NCBI GenBank assembly: GCA_022828595.1
Contig: JAKGHH010000007.1
Location: forward strand, 40,486,356 to 40,550,355
DNA from: Nelumbo lutea
Taxonomy: Eukaryota; Streptophyta; Magnoliopsida; Proteales; Nelumbonaceae
Direction of reading: 5' to 3'
Length of the DNA: 64,000 nt
Positions 46,940 to 58,419 of the stretch are shown piece by piece. Numbering within the stretch: position 1 is the first letter of the stretch; each line of letters opens with the position of its first letter. The notes beneath the pieces are model-generated. The model made no database searches. It worked only from the letters and a program-made list of their open reading frames with translations, and was not told the DNA's origin. The position numbers and the translations under genes are program-made.

Positions 46940-47590
46940 CAATAATCTTTTTAATGTTGCTTCTTAAGAGAAAACTCATTGGGTCAAACATTTACTTAGT
47001 TTGGAAAAGAGCAAGATAGATATTTGATGGATAATGAGAATGTCTTTTTGATACTGGATAAGAAAATATCCATCCCTACACCATATGTATACCTACTTGA
47101 CATCTTGGAGTATCCTTTGATATTGGTCTAAACATCTACTTGGCCTAATGTTCAGTTGAGGGAATGGAGTATCCTTTGATATTGGTCAAGGGAGGGCTAG
47201 ACCCTTTCCATGTATATCTACTTGAAACTCCTGGAGTGGGTCAAGGTGGTGTTTTGATGTACTTTCCAAGAGTTGGATTCAATGCATCTTACTTATCTAA
47301 ACAAATGATGAAAAATGTCATAATGGCCTTTTGATGCTACTTCTTAAGAGCTAAGCTCATGGAGTCATGCATCTACTTAGCCAAAGAGATGGAAATAATG
47401 AAAAAGGGGTTAAAAATAGTCTTTTGATGCTACTTTTCAAGAGCTAAGCTCATAGAGTCATGCATCTATTCATCCAAGAAATAGACATAGGATGAAGAAT
47501 AGTAGAAGTGATCAAGATGGCCTTTTGATGCTACTCCTCAAGAATTGTACTCATAGAATCATGCATCTACTTAGCCTTGAGAACAACAAC
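46940..47590. repeat. tandem array of about 100-bp units
   Basis: Three clear units starting CTTTTGATGCTACTTCTTAA, followed by GAGCTAAGCTCATGGAGTCA and TGCATCTACTTAGCC (47329, 47420, 47520), plus more diverged units upstream (46955, 47100-47290). Confidence 0.75.
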
Positions 47591-48560
47591 CTTGAGTGGC
47601 AAGATAGGTTTTTCTAAGTATTTCGAATGGAAATTTTAGATTTGGAGAACTTAATGGATTTTCATTTTGATTTCAGATTTGATTGAGTTTTTGGGCGTAA
47701 CATTGATAGATTAAAGGGTAGTTTGTTTTTTTTTTCTAAATTAAGTTTCTTTTCTTCTTTAAGTGATTTAAGGTTTATTTTGATCTTACTTCAAATGATG
47801 ATAACCACATAGTGCAACACTCTGAGTGCTTTAGTCCTAATTATGCTAAGGTTCTTCTATCCTACTTTCATCTAAGGCTTCTATATATGGGCACACTAGG
47901 TGCAATGCACGGAGTTGTTAGGTGGGTTCTAGACTCTGAGATTCTAACAAGGTTGCTAGCCTTTAAACCTCCACCCATGGACAAATGGGCTTCTTTAGTT
48001 GGTGGTTAGTTTAATAGGTAAAATGGGATTCTAATTTTATTTAAATGAACTGTGAGTGTTCAATCATGCAAGAAAATGAATAAGAAAATAAAATAAAATA
48101 AGGGGAGAATGCAGCCACATGTTTAAGTTTGAAAACAATCCTATAAGTCTCTAAGTGGCCACATTTGGGATCTAATAGAAGCTAAGTTCTCTTGATGATT
48201 CTTTATCTAAATCAAGGAGGAGAAAAGTGTAGAACAATGAACAAATGTAGTTTATTGCTACCGAAAACTAAGCTAATCATATTCAGTTATAGAGGAACAA
48301 AAAAACTACAGATTTTGAGAGACTACCAAAGGTAAAGAAGGGAAGTGAAAAAAACCCAAAAGAAAACAAAGGAAAAAGAACCCAAAAAAACAAAAAATAA
48401 AGAAGGGGCCTGGCAGACGAGAACTGTACGATTTTATTGCTATACCAAAGGCTAGTCGCAATAGACACTTAGTGCGCTATGATAGGGGTGCAATGCGATA
48501 ACAGGGTGTGGAAAGGGTAGATGGGTGCGATGAGTGGAAAGGAGGTGAGGTGAACAAATT
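47591..48560. other. gypsy internal leader region
   Basis: No gene. The stretch near 47890-48000 (GGGTTCTAGACTCTGAGATT) resembles sequence typical of the untranslated leader of such elements, but this is an impression only. Confidence 0.35.
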
Positions 48561-48581
48561 CTAAGTTGTGATTTTGGGTTC

Positions 48582-48992
48582 TTGGGTTGCGATGAGGTTG
48601 GGTTGAGTTGTGATGAACCTTTGAGTTGCGGTGAGGTTTGGTTGAGTTGCAATGAACCTATGGGTTGCGATGAGGTCAGGTTGAGTTGCGATGAACCTTT
48701 GGTTTGCGATGAGGTTGGGTTGAGTTGCAATGAACCTATGAGTTGTGATGAGGCTCTAAGAAAGTGTGATTTTGGACTTCTAGGTTGTGATGAGGTTGAA
48801 AGGAAGTGCAGTTTTGGACTTTTGGGTTACGATGTGGTTGAAAGGAAGTGCGATTTTGGACTTCTGGGTTGCAATAAGGTTGAAAGGGGAGCACATTTTG
48901 GATTTCTGGGTTGCAATAAGGTTGAAAGGAAGCCTGATTTTGGACTTCTGGGTTGCGATAAGGTTGAAAGGATATGTGATTTTGGACTTTAA
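48582..48992. repeat. 39-bp and 42-bp tandem repeats, open on both strands
   Basis: Four units of 39 bp (13 codons; plus-strand CDEVGLSCDEPLS-like) run directly into about six units of 42 bp (14 codons; plus-strand CDEVERKCDFGLLG-like). The plus strand is open for 136 codons at 48582-48992. The minus strand is open at 49218-48736 with a QNRTSFQPYCNPEV-like repeat, and again at 48730-48452. The minus strand is the element's coding strand. Whether either reading is a protein is unknown. Confidence 0.85.
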
Positions 48993-49261
48993 GGCTGTGA
49001 TAGAGATGAAATGAGGTGTGATTTTGAAGAAGTGTTTCGGGTGAGACCTTGGTTGAGATTTTGACAAAGGTGTGATTATGGGTGAAGGTTCGGGTGCAAT
49101 TTTGAACTGGGAATGGCTTTAGGTGGTTGTGCTGGAAAGGTCTATCACACCCAACCTTCTTGAGGTGTGATTTTGAATCGCGAAATAGCAAGGTCATAAA
49201 CTTACCAATGTAAAACAAAAAGAAATCGAGTTTGAACCACTCCCAATAAAGGTTCTAGTTC

Positions 49262-49279
49262 TCTCTAGTGGAGTCATCA
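49262..49279 (-). promoter_or_regulatory. primer-binding site of the gypsy element
   Basis: On the minus strand TGATGACTCCACTAGAGA lies 2 bp inside the middle LTR, resembling TGGCGACTCCACTGGGGA-type sites of Ogre/Tat elements with a few changes. It fixes the element's orientation as minus. Confidence 0.7.
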
Positions 49280-49281
49280 GC

Positions 49282-50409
49282 TATGAGCTCCAGGAAGCTC
49301 ATGGCCGGCTCAAAAGATTTGGAGTTGCCACCCAGTTTTTAGAGGAAATGGGCCCTCATTTTTAGCTGTAAAAAGTAGATCTAAGTCTTTGATAGTGACT
49401 CTGTTTTCCATGGGAAAGGCACACAACCAAGAGATTTCGGGTTTTGAGGATTGGGAGAGGGAAGGTATTAGGCACTCCTCTCTCCAAGTTGCGGTAGCAG
49501 CCCAATACAAGAGTTCTTCAAACTCAGCAGCTTCTTTTGAAGAAAAACATAAATGGTTGCAAGAATTTCTTAAATCCAGAGGAACATGCTTTCAACTTCT
49601 CCTAAGACTGATGTTGAGGTGATGTTATTGGGTCTTAGGTACTGATTTCCCTAAGACCCTCACATCTTCGCCTCTACTCTCAGTCGAGAAGGAATTGCAA
49701 GCCATGTTTCTCCAACATTTCAGAACCTCAAGCAACCTAGAAAAACTAAAAAAGAAGAGACTCACCTTTTTGTATGTACCTTGTCAAAAGATTTCCAATA
49801 GCTAAAAGGACTTCAAACGAAACTTGAGTAAGACACAACACTGTGTTGAGCTTTTTGGTGTTAAGTTTTGAAGATGGGAGATGAGGCTTTAGCTTGGCTT
49901 TAGGGACTTTTGTAGGTAGGTAGGTAGGCATGGATTAGGGTGATGAGTCAAGTGGATGGTTCTAATCTAAAAAATATATGGTCGATAATGGTAATCATTC
50001 AGGCCATTCAAATGAGATCTTGATGTTTTTGCGGTTGGTTGTTGAAGATTCGTGGTGGAATTCGCTAGTTGATTGTTTCCTAATGATCTTGAGGTGATGG
50101 ATGTGTTGGATTTGATTTTGAGGAGTTGGAGTTTGCATAGATCGGGACCATTAAAAAAGAAGTTGGCTAGATGAATGGTAGACTGTGTAGTTTGGTCATG
50201 AAAATTGTCATGTAACTAAGTTGTAGTTTTTCAAGTCTAGAGAAGATTTTTTATCAAGGTTCTTATTTGTCCTGTGGATTGTGTCAAAGGAGGATTTTTC
50301 TGGTTTGGAAGGTTTTAAGTTGGTCTAGTTGTGTTTCAAGTTTTTAGAGTTCCAAAGGGGAGTGCAAAGAGGTAGGGTAAAGGGATTGAGCAAAAATTGG
50401 GTGCTAACA
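49282..50409 (-). repeat. middle LTR of the gypsy element (short form)
   Basis: 1128 bp, starting TATGAGC (mutated from TGTGAGC) and ending GTGCTAACA. Collinear with 37412-39663 except for a deletion of about 1.13 kb at 49912. Confidence 0.8.
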
Positions 50410-52099
50410 GCTGCCCTTCTTTGTTGGAGGTAGTAAGTTGCCAAACAGCAAAAAAAAAGAAGCACATGAAGATTTTTGTGAGGGCCAAGAGTTTGGAGGA
50501 GGAGATTTTGCTGTTGGAATTTTAGTCAATGTTGAAATTGATGGAATGCAAAACATTTACTTGGAAGGTATTGTACAATCCCAAGCCTTGGAAGGCAATT
50601 GCAACAGTCAAACATACACAAGAAAAAAATAGCGGTGCCATCCCAAAAATAGCTAGTATTAGTTGATGTTTGATTTTTTTTATGCTTGCCTGCATATGTT
50701 TTGAAGGATTTGATATTTTTAATAGGTTTTTTTTTTTATGGATTTGTTATGTCTATAGGTTAAGTTTGTATGTGTTTGACCTTTTTCTATTGATGATTTG
50801 ATGAAAGCCTATACATTTGGATTTGATTGGATTTTTTTTTACTGATTAGGTTTTTGAAGATCGAATTTGTTATTTGATGAAATTTTACTAAGTTGATATG
50901 GATTTTGGTATTTTTATTTGAATTTTTTAAAGGTGTTGATTTTTATTTAAATATTTGATGAATTTTGAATATTTGATTTTTTTGGCGGGTTTCATTTGAT
51001 TTAAATATTTTAGAGACTTGTCCCTCAGTTTTGATTTTTGAAATTGGCTATTTGATTTGAATATTTTATGGTTTTTGAATTTTTGTGGGTTTTGATTTTT
51101 TAAAATATTTGATTTTTATGGGTTTTATTGAATTTAAATATTTGATGGGCTTTGGCTTTTGATTAGCTATTTGGTTTGAATATTTGATGGTTTTTGAATT
51201 TTGATTTTAATTTTTATGGGTTTTGATTTGATTTGAATATTTGATGGATTTTGACTCTTGATTTGAATTATTTGTTTGATTTATGGATTTAAAATAATTG
51301 TTGGAAGTATACCAACTTAATATGGGTTTTGATTTTTGAATTCAGTTATTTAAAATGCTTGACAGAAGTTTATGGGTTTTGTTTCCCCCCCCCCCCCCCC
51401 TTTTTCTTGAGTTTGTCTTGATTTTTTAAAACATGTGATGGAAGTTTAATATGGATTTTGTTTTGGGTTTTTATAGGTTTTGATTTTTGTTTGTTTTTTT
51501 TTATGTATTTTGATTTTTGTTTTAGGATGGATTTTCATTTTTGTTTTGGGTTTTTACAGGTTTTGATTTTGAATATATTTGGTGGATTTTGATTTTTTTT
51601 GTTTTTGGTTTTTTATAGGTTTCAATTTTTTGAAATTAGTTATTTGATTTTGAGTTTTTACAGGTTTTGATGTTTGAAAATATTTGATGAAAGTTTAATA
51701 TGGTTTTTGAATTTTTTTTTTTTTGATGCTGAAATCATTTTGGAAACTTAACAAAGGTCATGTGATTGCTATAGCGCGTGTTATCATTCTGAAAGGTAAT
51801 AAGGTCCCTTCAGATAGGAATTACTTGCGCATTAAAACTTTGATAATTCAGGCGACAAAAACTGTGTGGTGCAAAGTGTACGATGTTAAAGTAAGTCCAA
51901 TGCCCCCCAACAACGGTATGGATTCCATAAAAAGGTGGTTTGAGGATAAGGTGGTTTGGGTCATAACTTATCAAGATTTCTGTGCTTCTGAACATACTGC
52001 CATGCATCGGGGGAAAAACGCTTTGAATTCTATAATTGATCGAACTGAAAGTTTTTTCTTTTTTTGAGTGATTTGCCCGAAGGTATCTCACATGGGATT
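50410..52099 (-). repeat. duplicate 3' internal fragment of the gypsy element
   Basis: Nearly identical to 39664-41370, including the polypurine tract, the 50438-50632 counterpart of 39651-39920, and the TTTGATTTTTG tract. It ends abruptly at CACATGGGATT, where it joins LTR sequence. Confidence 0.85.
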
Positions 52100-52486
52100 C
52101 GCTAGTTGGTTGGTTGTTGAAGATTCGTGGTGGGATTCGCTAGTTGATTATTTCCTAATGATCTTGAGGTGAAGGATATGTTGGAATTGATTTTGAGGAG
52201 TTGGAGTTTGCATAGATCGGGGCTGTTAGAAAGGAAGTTGGTATGATGAATGGTAGATATGTGTAGTTTGGTCATGAAAATTGTCGTGTAACTAAGTTGT
52301 AGTTTTTCAAGTCTGGAGATGATTTCTGATCAAGGTTCTTATTTGTCCCGTGGATTGTGTCAAAGGAGGGTTTTTCTTGGTTTGGAAAGTTTCAAGTTGG
52401 TCTGGTTGTGTTTCACGTTTTTGAAGTGCAAAAGGGGAGTACAAAGAGGTAGGGTAAAGGGACTGAGCAAAAATTGGGTGCTAAGA
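52100..52486 (-). repeat. partial LTR of the gypsy element (right end)
   Basis: Matches 39285-39663. The outer end reads GGGTGCTAAGA, with CA changed to GA, directly before the AGTAT target duplication. Confidence 0.8.
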
Positions 52487-53260
52487 AGTATAAAATGTAA
52501 AAAATATTTTTATTAATGATGAAAATGTAATGCTAAATTTAAAATCAACCTAGAATTAAAATGATGTCATAATCAAATAATAAAATTTTTAAAAATAGAA
52601 AATATAAAGAATCACAATAATAAAAAAATAGAGAAAATTTGGGTACATATCTAATGTTATATATTAATAAAAAATAAAATATTGGGTATTCATTTTATTG
52701 AACAGAAATAAGTATTCTACATAAGAAATAATTTTATCAATGATGGAAATGCAATACAAAATTTAATGTCAACCTTGAAGTCAAACAATTTTGCTTTTTG
52801 GGTGGTGGGTTAGTGGTTTGGGTCAAATGGATTAATCGATGATATGATACATAAATAATAAATCTTTAAAAAATAAAATGGTACAAGTAACCAAAAGAAT
52901 ATATAAAAAATTATACTTTAATTATGTCAAACAAAAATTAAGTATGATAAGTAAAAATTTATTATATAATGTAGATGAAATATATAATTAAAAAATGATC
53001 CGAAGCAAAGTTATTTTCTTATCTAGATGGTGGGTCAATGGTTCACCTTTTCAAAGAAACTCATGATGTCATAATTGAATGATAAGTATTTAAAAAGTAG
53101 ATAGAAAATAAAAAATGAAAAAGTACAGAATTTTGTTGAAAACATTTGGGAGCATTTCTAATGTTCTATATTTATCATATTAAATAATCATAATTGTTAA
53201 AATAAGAGTTATTTTTATTTATGACAAAAATGGAATACAAAATTTAATAGTATTAGTAGT
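52487..53260. repeat. AT-rich diverged tandem repeats, right part
   Basis: Continuation of the array at 35330-37411; the units at 52510, 52738 and 53210 match those near 36140, 36395 and 36840. Confidence 0.7.
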
Positions 53261-53261
53261 A

Positions 53262-53446
53262 GTAGTATAATTTAAAAGTTCTATGTGCAAATGCATGTGC
53301 ACATTTTCTATAAGCATTTAAGTTTATTTTTAATCATATTGTTACTTTTGTTAATTTTCAATTTCTAACTTAACTATCATGTATCTAAAATTCAAGTAAA
53401 TAATATCAAGAAAAATTTCTCATGTGCAAGATGTGCTTAATTACTA

Positions 53447-53447
<1 letters not shown>
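53262..53447 (+). mobile_element. possible Helitron-like 3' end
   Basis: Ends CATGTGCAAGATGTGCTTAA TTA then CTAG followed by T (53444-53447). A short GC-containing hairpin a few bases before CTAG and insertion before T are Helitron traits, but the hairpin is weak. The left end is not identified. Confidence 0.3.

Positions 53448-53448
<1 letters not shown>

Positions 53449-53485
<37 letters not shown>
53449..53485. repeat. TA microsatellite
   Basis: About 18 TA units. Confidence 0.95.
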
Positions 53486-53486
<1 letters not shown>

Positions 53487-53487
<1 letters not shown>

Positions 53488-54242
53488 TCTCACTTGTGTC
53501 TCCTCCTACACATGTGCATATTTATTTTGAAATAAAATCATTAAAAATATAACAAGGCAAAATTAAATCCCTAATGGGTCTTCATTGTCTCTCATAAATT
53601 CCATATTTACTCTCTAATAACACCATTATTGTCTCTTTGCCCCCTAATAGTCAATGTTTTAACATCTCCTTCCCTTCTCCATTAAATCTCTCTTTTCCTC
53701 TAAAATCTCATTTAATCCCTCCTAGCTCTATCTAATAAAGTAGGGGTGTTAATTAGATGGAATGGGTCAAGCTAAGGGCCTACATAAATAAAGATTTGAC
53801 TCAGATTAATATCAAAGCCCAAATTTACCCACCAATACATGTGGTGAATCAATTTTCTTCTTTATAAAAGTTAAAAGAAACCATATTTACTTTCCATGGG
53901 TTATAAGGTTTTTTTCTATTCTCTTATTAATTTAATGTAGATTTAATTTGTTTTATGGATTCTTCTGGTTCAACAATAAAATCACTTAACATGAGCCTTT
54001 GGTTATCTTTGCCAATTCAATTTGTTTTTTAAATTGGTTATTGATCTCATATAGTCATATTAAACACATTTTCAGCAATATAAAAAGGATTAATTTTGAA
54101 GCTCAATAACTAAAAAGGAAAATCTACTATTTTATATGTAAAGAACTAGAAATATAAAAAAAAACTTTGGTGATTACTTCATTTTTTCCATTAAAAATAT
54201 ATTTTTAAAAAACAGCCCATGCATTGCACGAGGCACCACTAG
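53487..54242 (+). mobile_element. possible non-autonomous Helitron
   Basis: The right end reads CCCATGCATTGCACGAGG (an imperfect hairpin), then CACCA, then CTAG followed by T. It closely resembles the CCCGTGCATTGCACGGG..CTAGT termini of plant Helitrons. A candidate left end is TCTCACTTGTGTCTCCTCC after an A at 53486. No Rep/Hel protein is encoded. A hAT-like phrase (TAGGGGTGTTAATTAGATGG, 53742) lies inside. Confidence 0.45.
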
Positions 54243-54304
54243 TTGAGATAATAAATACAAAAACTATGTCTCTTATATCATTGGTTACTTCCATAATGAG
54301 GTGG

Positions 54305-54475
54305 ATTAAAAAAGAAAGAAAATTCAAAAAAGGAGAGAGTTGAGGAAATGGGTGATGTGGCTTAATGTGAGAGGCTAAGAGCAAGAAAGAGAGAGAGAAG
54401 GTGAAGAAGAGAGTTGGGAAGGGATATGGGAGAAAGGAGAGAGGTTTAAGGAGAGATGAGAGAAGGAGAGGGCTG
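54305..54475. repeat. purine-rich tract
   Basis: About 170 bp dominated by GA-type sequence on the plus strand. No coding is supported. Confidence 0.8.
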
Positions 54476-54689
54476 CTGACGTGAATTTGCCATATAATAT
54501 AGTAAATATAACTATGGGGGACTCATGGATCACTCAATATCTGATATGATAATAACAGAGATTAAAAATATTGACATTACATCAATGTTCGGGAAAAACT
54601 ATATATGCTCTTTTACACGTAATAATGTTAAAGTTGAATTAACCTAAACTTTTTGAGTTTAGGAAATACCATTTGGCAAAAAGAGGTAG

Positions 54690-55850
54690 TGAATTTGGCT
54701 AACTCGAACCCAACCTATTGTCAACCCAAGTCAAAGTTTTAGGGTTGAAATAGGGTTAGGGTCGGGGGTTCAAGTTCAACAACTCAGGCTGGGTTAGGTC
54801 TGACCTCAACATGACCTAACCAGGTTTGACTTGCACCTCTAGTTGCAATGGTACTAATGTTTTTCCATTTTTTGTCTAGATTATGCATTCTTAATGTTAT
54901 CTAGCTGGCTTAAATTATAAAAAAATGTATCTAGAATTAATTATTCACTTTTCTCATTTTGAAGGTATAAACATCATCTTAGAAAACAACCATGACACCA
55001 AACATGCCCTTAATTAAAGGAGATTAAAATAATTTAGTGTAAAGTGCAAAGTAGATTATAGTTTGGTTAAACGCGAGATTAAAAGTTGCTCATGTAAAAT
55101 CAATGGAAGTTAAATACATAAAAATGAATTTTAGTATTTTACCCATTATTCTAAGATAATTACTTACAATATTAGAGAAACCTTCAACCTTAGTCTATGT
55201 TCTCAATTTGGAATAGAACCAAAGTTACAAATCTATTCTAGGGTTGTCAACAGATCAGGTTTAGGTCAGGATAGGGTGGTCTCAGTCCCAAACTGAAAAT
55301 TAATCAGGACAAAACCACATGCCCAAAACCATCCAATATGATGATAAAACAGATTAAAAGGAAATGCATATTTGTACTTTCATATGCACCTCGGAATACA
55401 TATTTAATTTTTTACAATATGTTAATGATTAGCATGAATTCACCATACATAACATGTGTATAAATACACACATATTATACATTTTATTTGTACACAAAAC
55501 GTATTTTCTTAATTATATATACATGTATAAATATATCAAATATGTATATGAAAATTTATTATTGAAACTTGTACATATTTTTAATCCTTTTACTCATAAA
55601 TAAATTCCAAAGATGGAAGCCCAAAATAAATTAATAAAAAATCCTTGCAAATCCGACCAACCCACCTAGGTCCAATTCAAGCCTGAGCCCAGCATGAGTT
55701 GTGTTGATTTAAGTTTAGGATGGGCATGGGGTGGATAACCCCGGCTGACCTCGAGTTGCGCAAAGCCTGAGCCCAAGGTTTGAAGCTTAGGGTTGGACTT
55801 GGGTTGACCCTCAACCCAATCCAACCCATCCGAGTTGCATCCCTAATGGG
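54690..55850. repeat. degenerate GGGTTGGGTT-type blocks
   Basis: Blocks at 54690-54850 and 55236-55850 with GGGTTAGGGTCGGGG, CAACCCAATCCAACCC and similar phrases. The outer phrases TAGGGTTGTCAAC (55238) and, reverse-complemented, TAGGGATGCAACTCGG (right end near 55845) suggest a decayed hAT-type MITE, but no target duplication is visible. Confidence 0.45.
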
Positions 55851-58342
55851 TTGGGAGATTTGAGGAGGCATGAATTAAATCCATGATTAATTATTGTAAA
55901 TAAAACCTATAGTTAACTATACTTTAAACTAAATAAGTTATTATTTTTAATTAACAAAGTTAAGTAAATTAAATACTATAAATTAAGTAATTATTATTAA
56001 TTAATCAATAATTCTATTAATTAACAACATCACATGGGTTTTAAAAAATTTAGGAGAGTAGATGGTCAAAACCACCCAAAAGATTAACATGATCAAACAT
56101 GCCAATTCGAATCAAACATGTAATTGAATTAATTAATATTACCTAATTTAACTGACTAAATACTTCATGCAATTTTGCAAAACTTCATCCATTCTGCTAC
56201 ACAATGAATGGATTATTTTTTATGGCATATGTATATCGTATCTACAGTTAACACATATCCGACTTTTTAATGTTGCCGGAAACTAACAATTGCACCAGTC
56301 TATGGTTAGACGTTTCCTTCTAATGAGTTGCCGGTGTCCTGAAAATATATTAGGTGCTATTTAGAAGGCATTCAAAGGCCCTCTACGGGTTGGTGACTTG
56401 GGTGAATTCTATTTCCACTTGGTTTGGGGACAAATGTAATTCACAATAGCTTAATCTTTAAAAAGAAACATCATTTCTATATATAAAACGGGATAAAATA
56501 TTGAGTATTTTTGGGACTTTATCTAAGTTAGTGGAATTGCGAAAAGACTAGAGACATTTATTTTGCAAGTAAATAGAAAAATTTAGAGACATTGAAATGG
56601 AAGAAGAAGAGATTTACCTACGAGAGTAATATTTTCTTCTCTTATATACAAATCAAACAATGAATGGAGGCAGAGCCCCTGTTTTGGGTCGAAAACGAAT
56701 TTTTTAGTTTCCCAATGTATTATGTTGGAATGAACAATTTTTTGAAAAGTTTCCAGCTATTTCACAATGCAGAGTTGTGGTTGAGTGTGAGTGAAATAGC
56801 CATGGGAAACTGAGAACAAAAATAATTATAGTAAAAAGAGGTTGAGAGTTCAGATTGGAATAAAGGGAGTAAAGGGAGTAAAGGGGTACCAAGTAAATAA
56901 CTCTACTTATTTACTTCCATTTTAGTTTTTACGGGGGTGGGGAGAACTATTCACATTGATTTACGAAGGAAGAGAGTCATAGTACGGACTACGGAATTTA
57001 TTCATCCATAACTTCGTTACATGATGCAGACTGGATTCATTTAAATGGCCCACAGATTTGTCCTTGGCTAAAGTTCTAGTCTTTTTTTTTTTTTGGCTCT
57101 CATTTCTACAAGAAAATTTCCTGCAAACAATAGTTTATGCAACTCTTGAGTTCTTTGGTCTGCGGATGTGTGCAACGAGTGTAGATTTTGTGCTCACTTT
57201 TCCTATGCATTCTCTATTCACCGTGAATTGCAGATATACATCTCAATTCATAATAGAGATGTATGTCTTCAATTCATGGCGGGTGGAGAGAGTGAGTAGA
57301 AAATTCCAAGTGGTGTGCAACCCATGACCGGGCATTCTACCAGTTATAAATTCAAAGTCTTTTTTCCTAGACTCTACCTTACCTATTGGACGAACGTAGG
57401 GAGATGGAGATGAATTGCATTCTGGAAATTCTTAGTTTTATAAAGGAAAGAAAATTAATGTGAATAAAATCATATGGATATATAACACCAAAACAAGTCT
57501 CTTTAAGATGGCTAAAAATGATTTTTTTCTCTTTTCTCTGAATTTTTTTTTCTTTTTTTTACAGAAGATATGACCTTACATTGAGGCCCCGTTCGTTATC
57601 AGGAACCTACGGTTAAATGCACTTACATAGATAAGTGTTTCCTTGGTAATTGCACTTATTTATGTTCTTTTATTTCTTAGGTAATTAAGACAATGACCAT
57701 TTTAGCCTATAAAATACTATTATTAAGAGACAATTTTGTCCCATCCAAGTGTTGGCAACTTCCCCTGTAGGTAGGGGAGATAGGTAAGGAAAAATAAACT
57801 TTTTGTGAATCCCATATAAATAAATAAAAAAAAAAAAACATTAGTATCTTGGTCAATGGGAACCAAAATCCCATTGACCGAGTTTCCCCCCTCAAAATCC
57901 GAAAAATGAAAGAAATGGGATTCATGTAACTAAACACAAAGAATTGAAATAGAACTATTGAAAGGTAATAGTCTATTGGAACTTTGAAAGGTATTGACTA
58001 GAAATTAGAATAATGAGTCTAACCTAGTCTAATGTTATAAAAATCCATTCATCTCTCTTTCTCTCCTTATATATATTAGGATAAATTTCTTAAACTACCC
58101 TTATGGATCAGTTAACTGACTAAGTATTTCCCTACTATTTGATTATTGTCTAATACTATCCAAATTGTTTCTAACAATTGACTAATACCTTCATTCATAA
58201 ACTGTTCACATGTACATCACATGACTCTTATAACTTTCAAAAATACCTAATTTACCCTTTTATATTGGAAATTGCCCTTTTCATTTGGATGAGATGATTC
58301 TGCCTCAGTTGATGACCAAATCCGTCAGTCAGCTTCTAATGA
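55851..58342. other. intergenic stretch, no gene recognised
   Basis: AT-rich. A phrase GGCCCCGTTCGTTATCAGG at 57586 and GGGATTCATGTAACTAAACA at 57917 may be the ends of a decayed MITE. The frame at 57058-57327 has no recognisable domain. Confidence 0.4.
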
Positions 58343-58419
58343 ATATGTAAACAGTAAACTAGATCCAAGCTCCAATATAGCACAGCTTGGGAACAATAAT
58401 CTTTAATCCTTTTCGGAGG

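Larger units (their letters stand above)
37412..52486 (-). mobile_element. Tat/Ogre-like Ty3/gypsy element, tandem LTR-internal-LTR-internal-LTR form
   Basis: A 15-kb minus-strand insertion flanked by AGTAT (37407-37411 and 52487-52491). On the minus strand it reads: partial LTR (52486-52100), a 3' internal fragment with polypurine tract (52099-50410), LTR (50409-49282), primer-binding site, a gag-like region, tandem repeats, polypurine tract, LTR (39663-37412). Shared sequence between 39664-41370 and 50410-52095 shows that two element units share the middle LTR. The primer-binding site (TGATGACTCCACTAGAG on minus, 49262-49279) resembles the TGGCGACTCC type used by Ogre/Tat elements. No protease, RT, RNase H or integrase could be recognised, so it is non-autonomous. 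The lineage is inferred from primer site, polypurine tract and gag motif. Confidence 0.8.

Noticed and set aside
48582..48992. Plus-strand cysteine-rich repeat protein as a gene
   Set aside because: It is the antisense of the gypsy element's coding strand and consists entirely of codon-multiple tandem repeats without a promoter or flanking coding sequence; kept as a repeat and a finding only.
57586..57940. Decayed MITE with GGCCCCGTTCGTT-type end
   Set aside because: The inverted ends match only about 12 of 18 bases and no target duplication could be paired.
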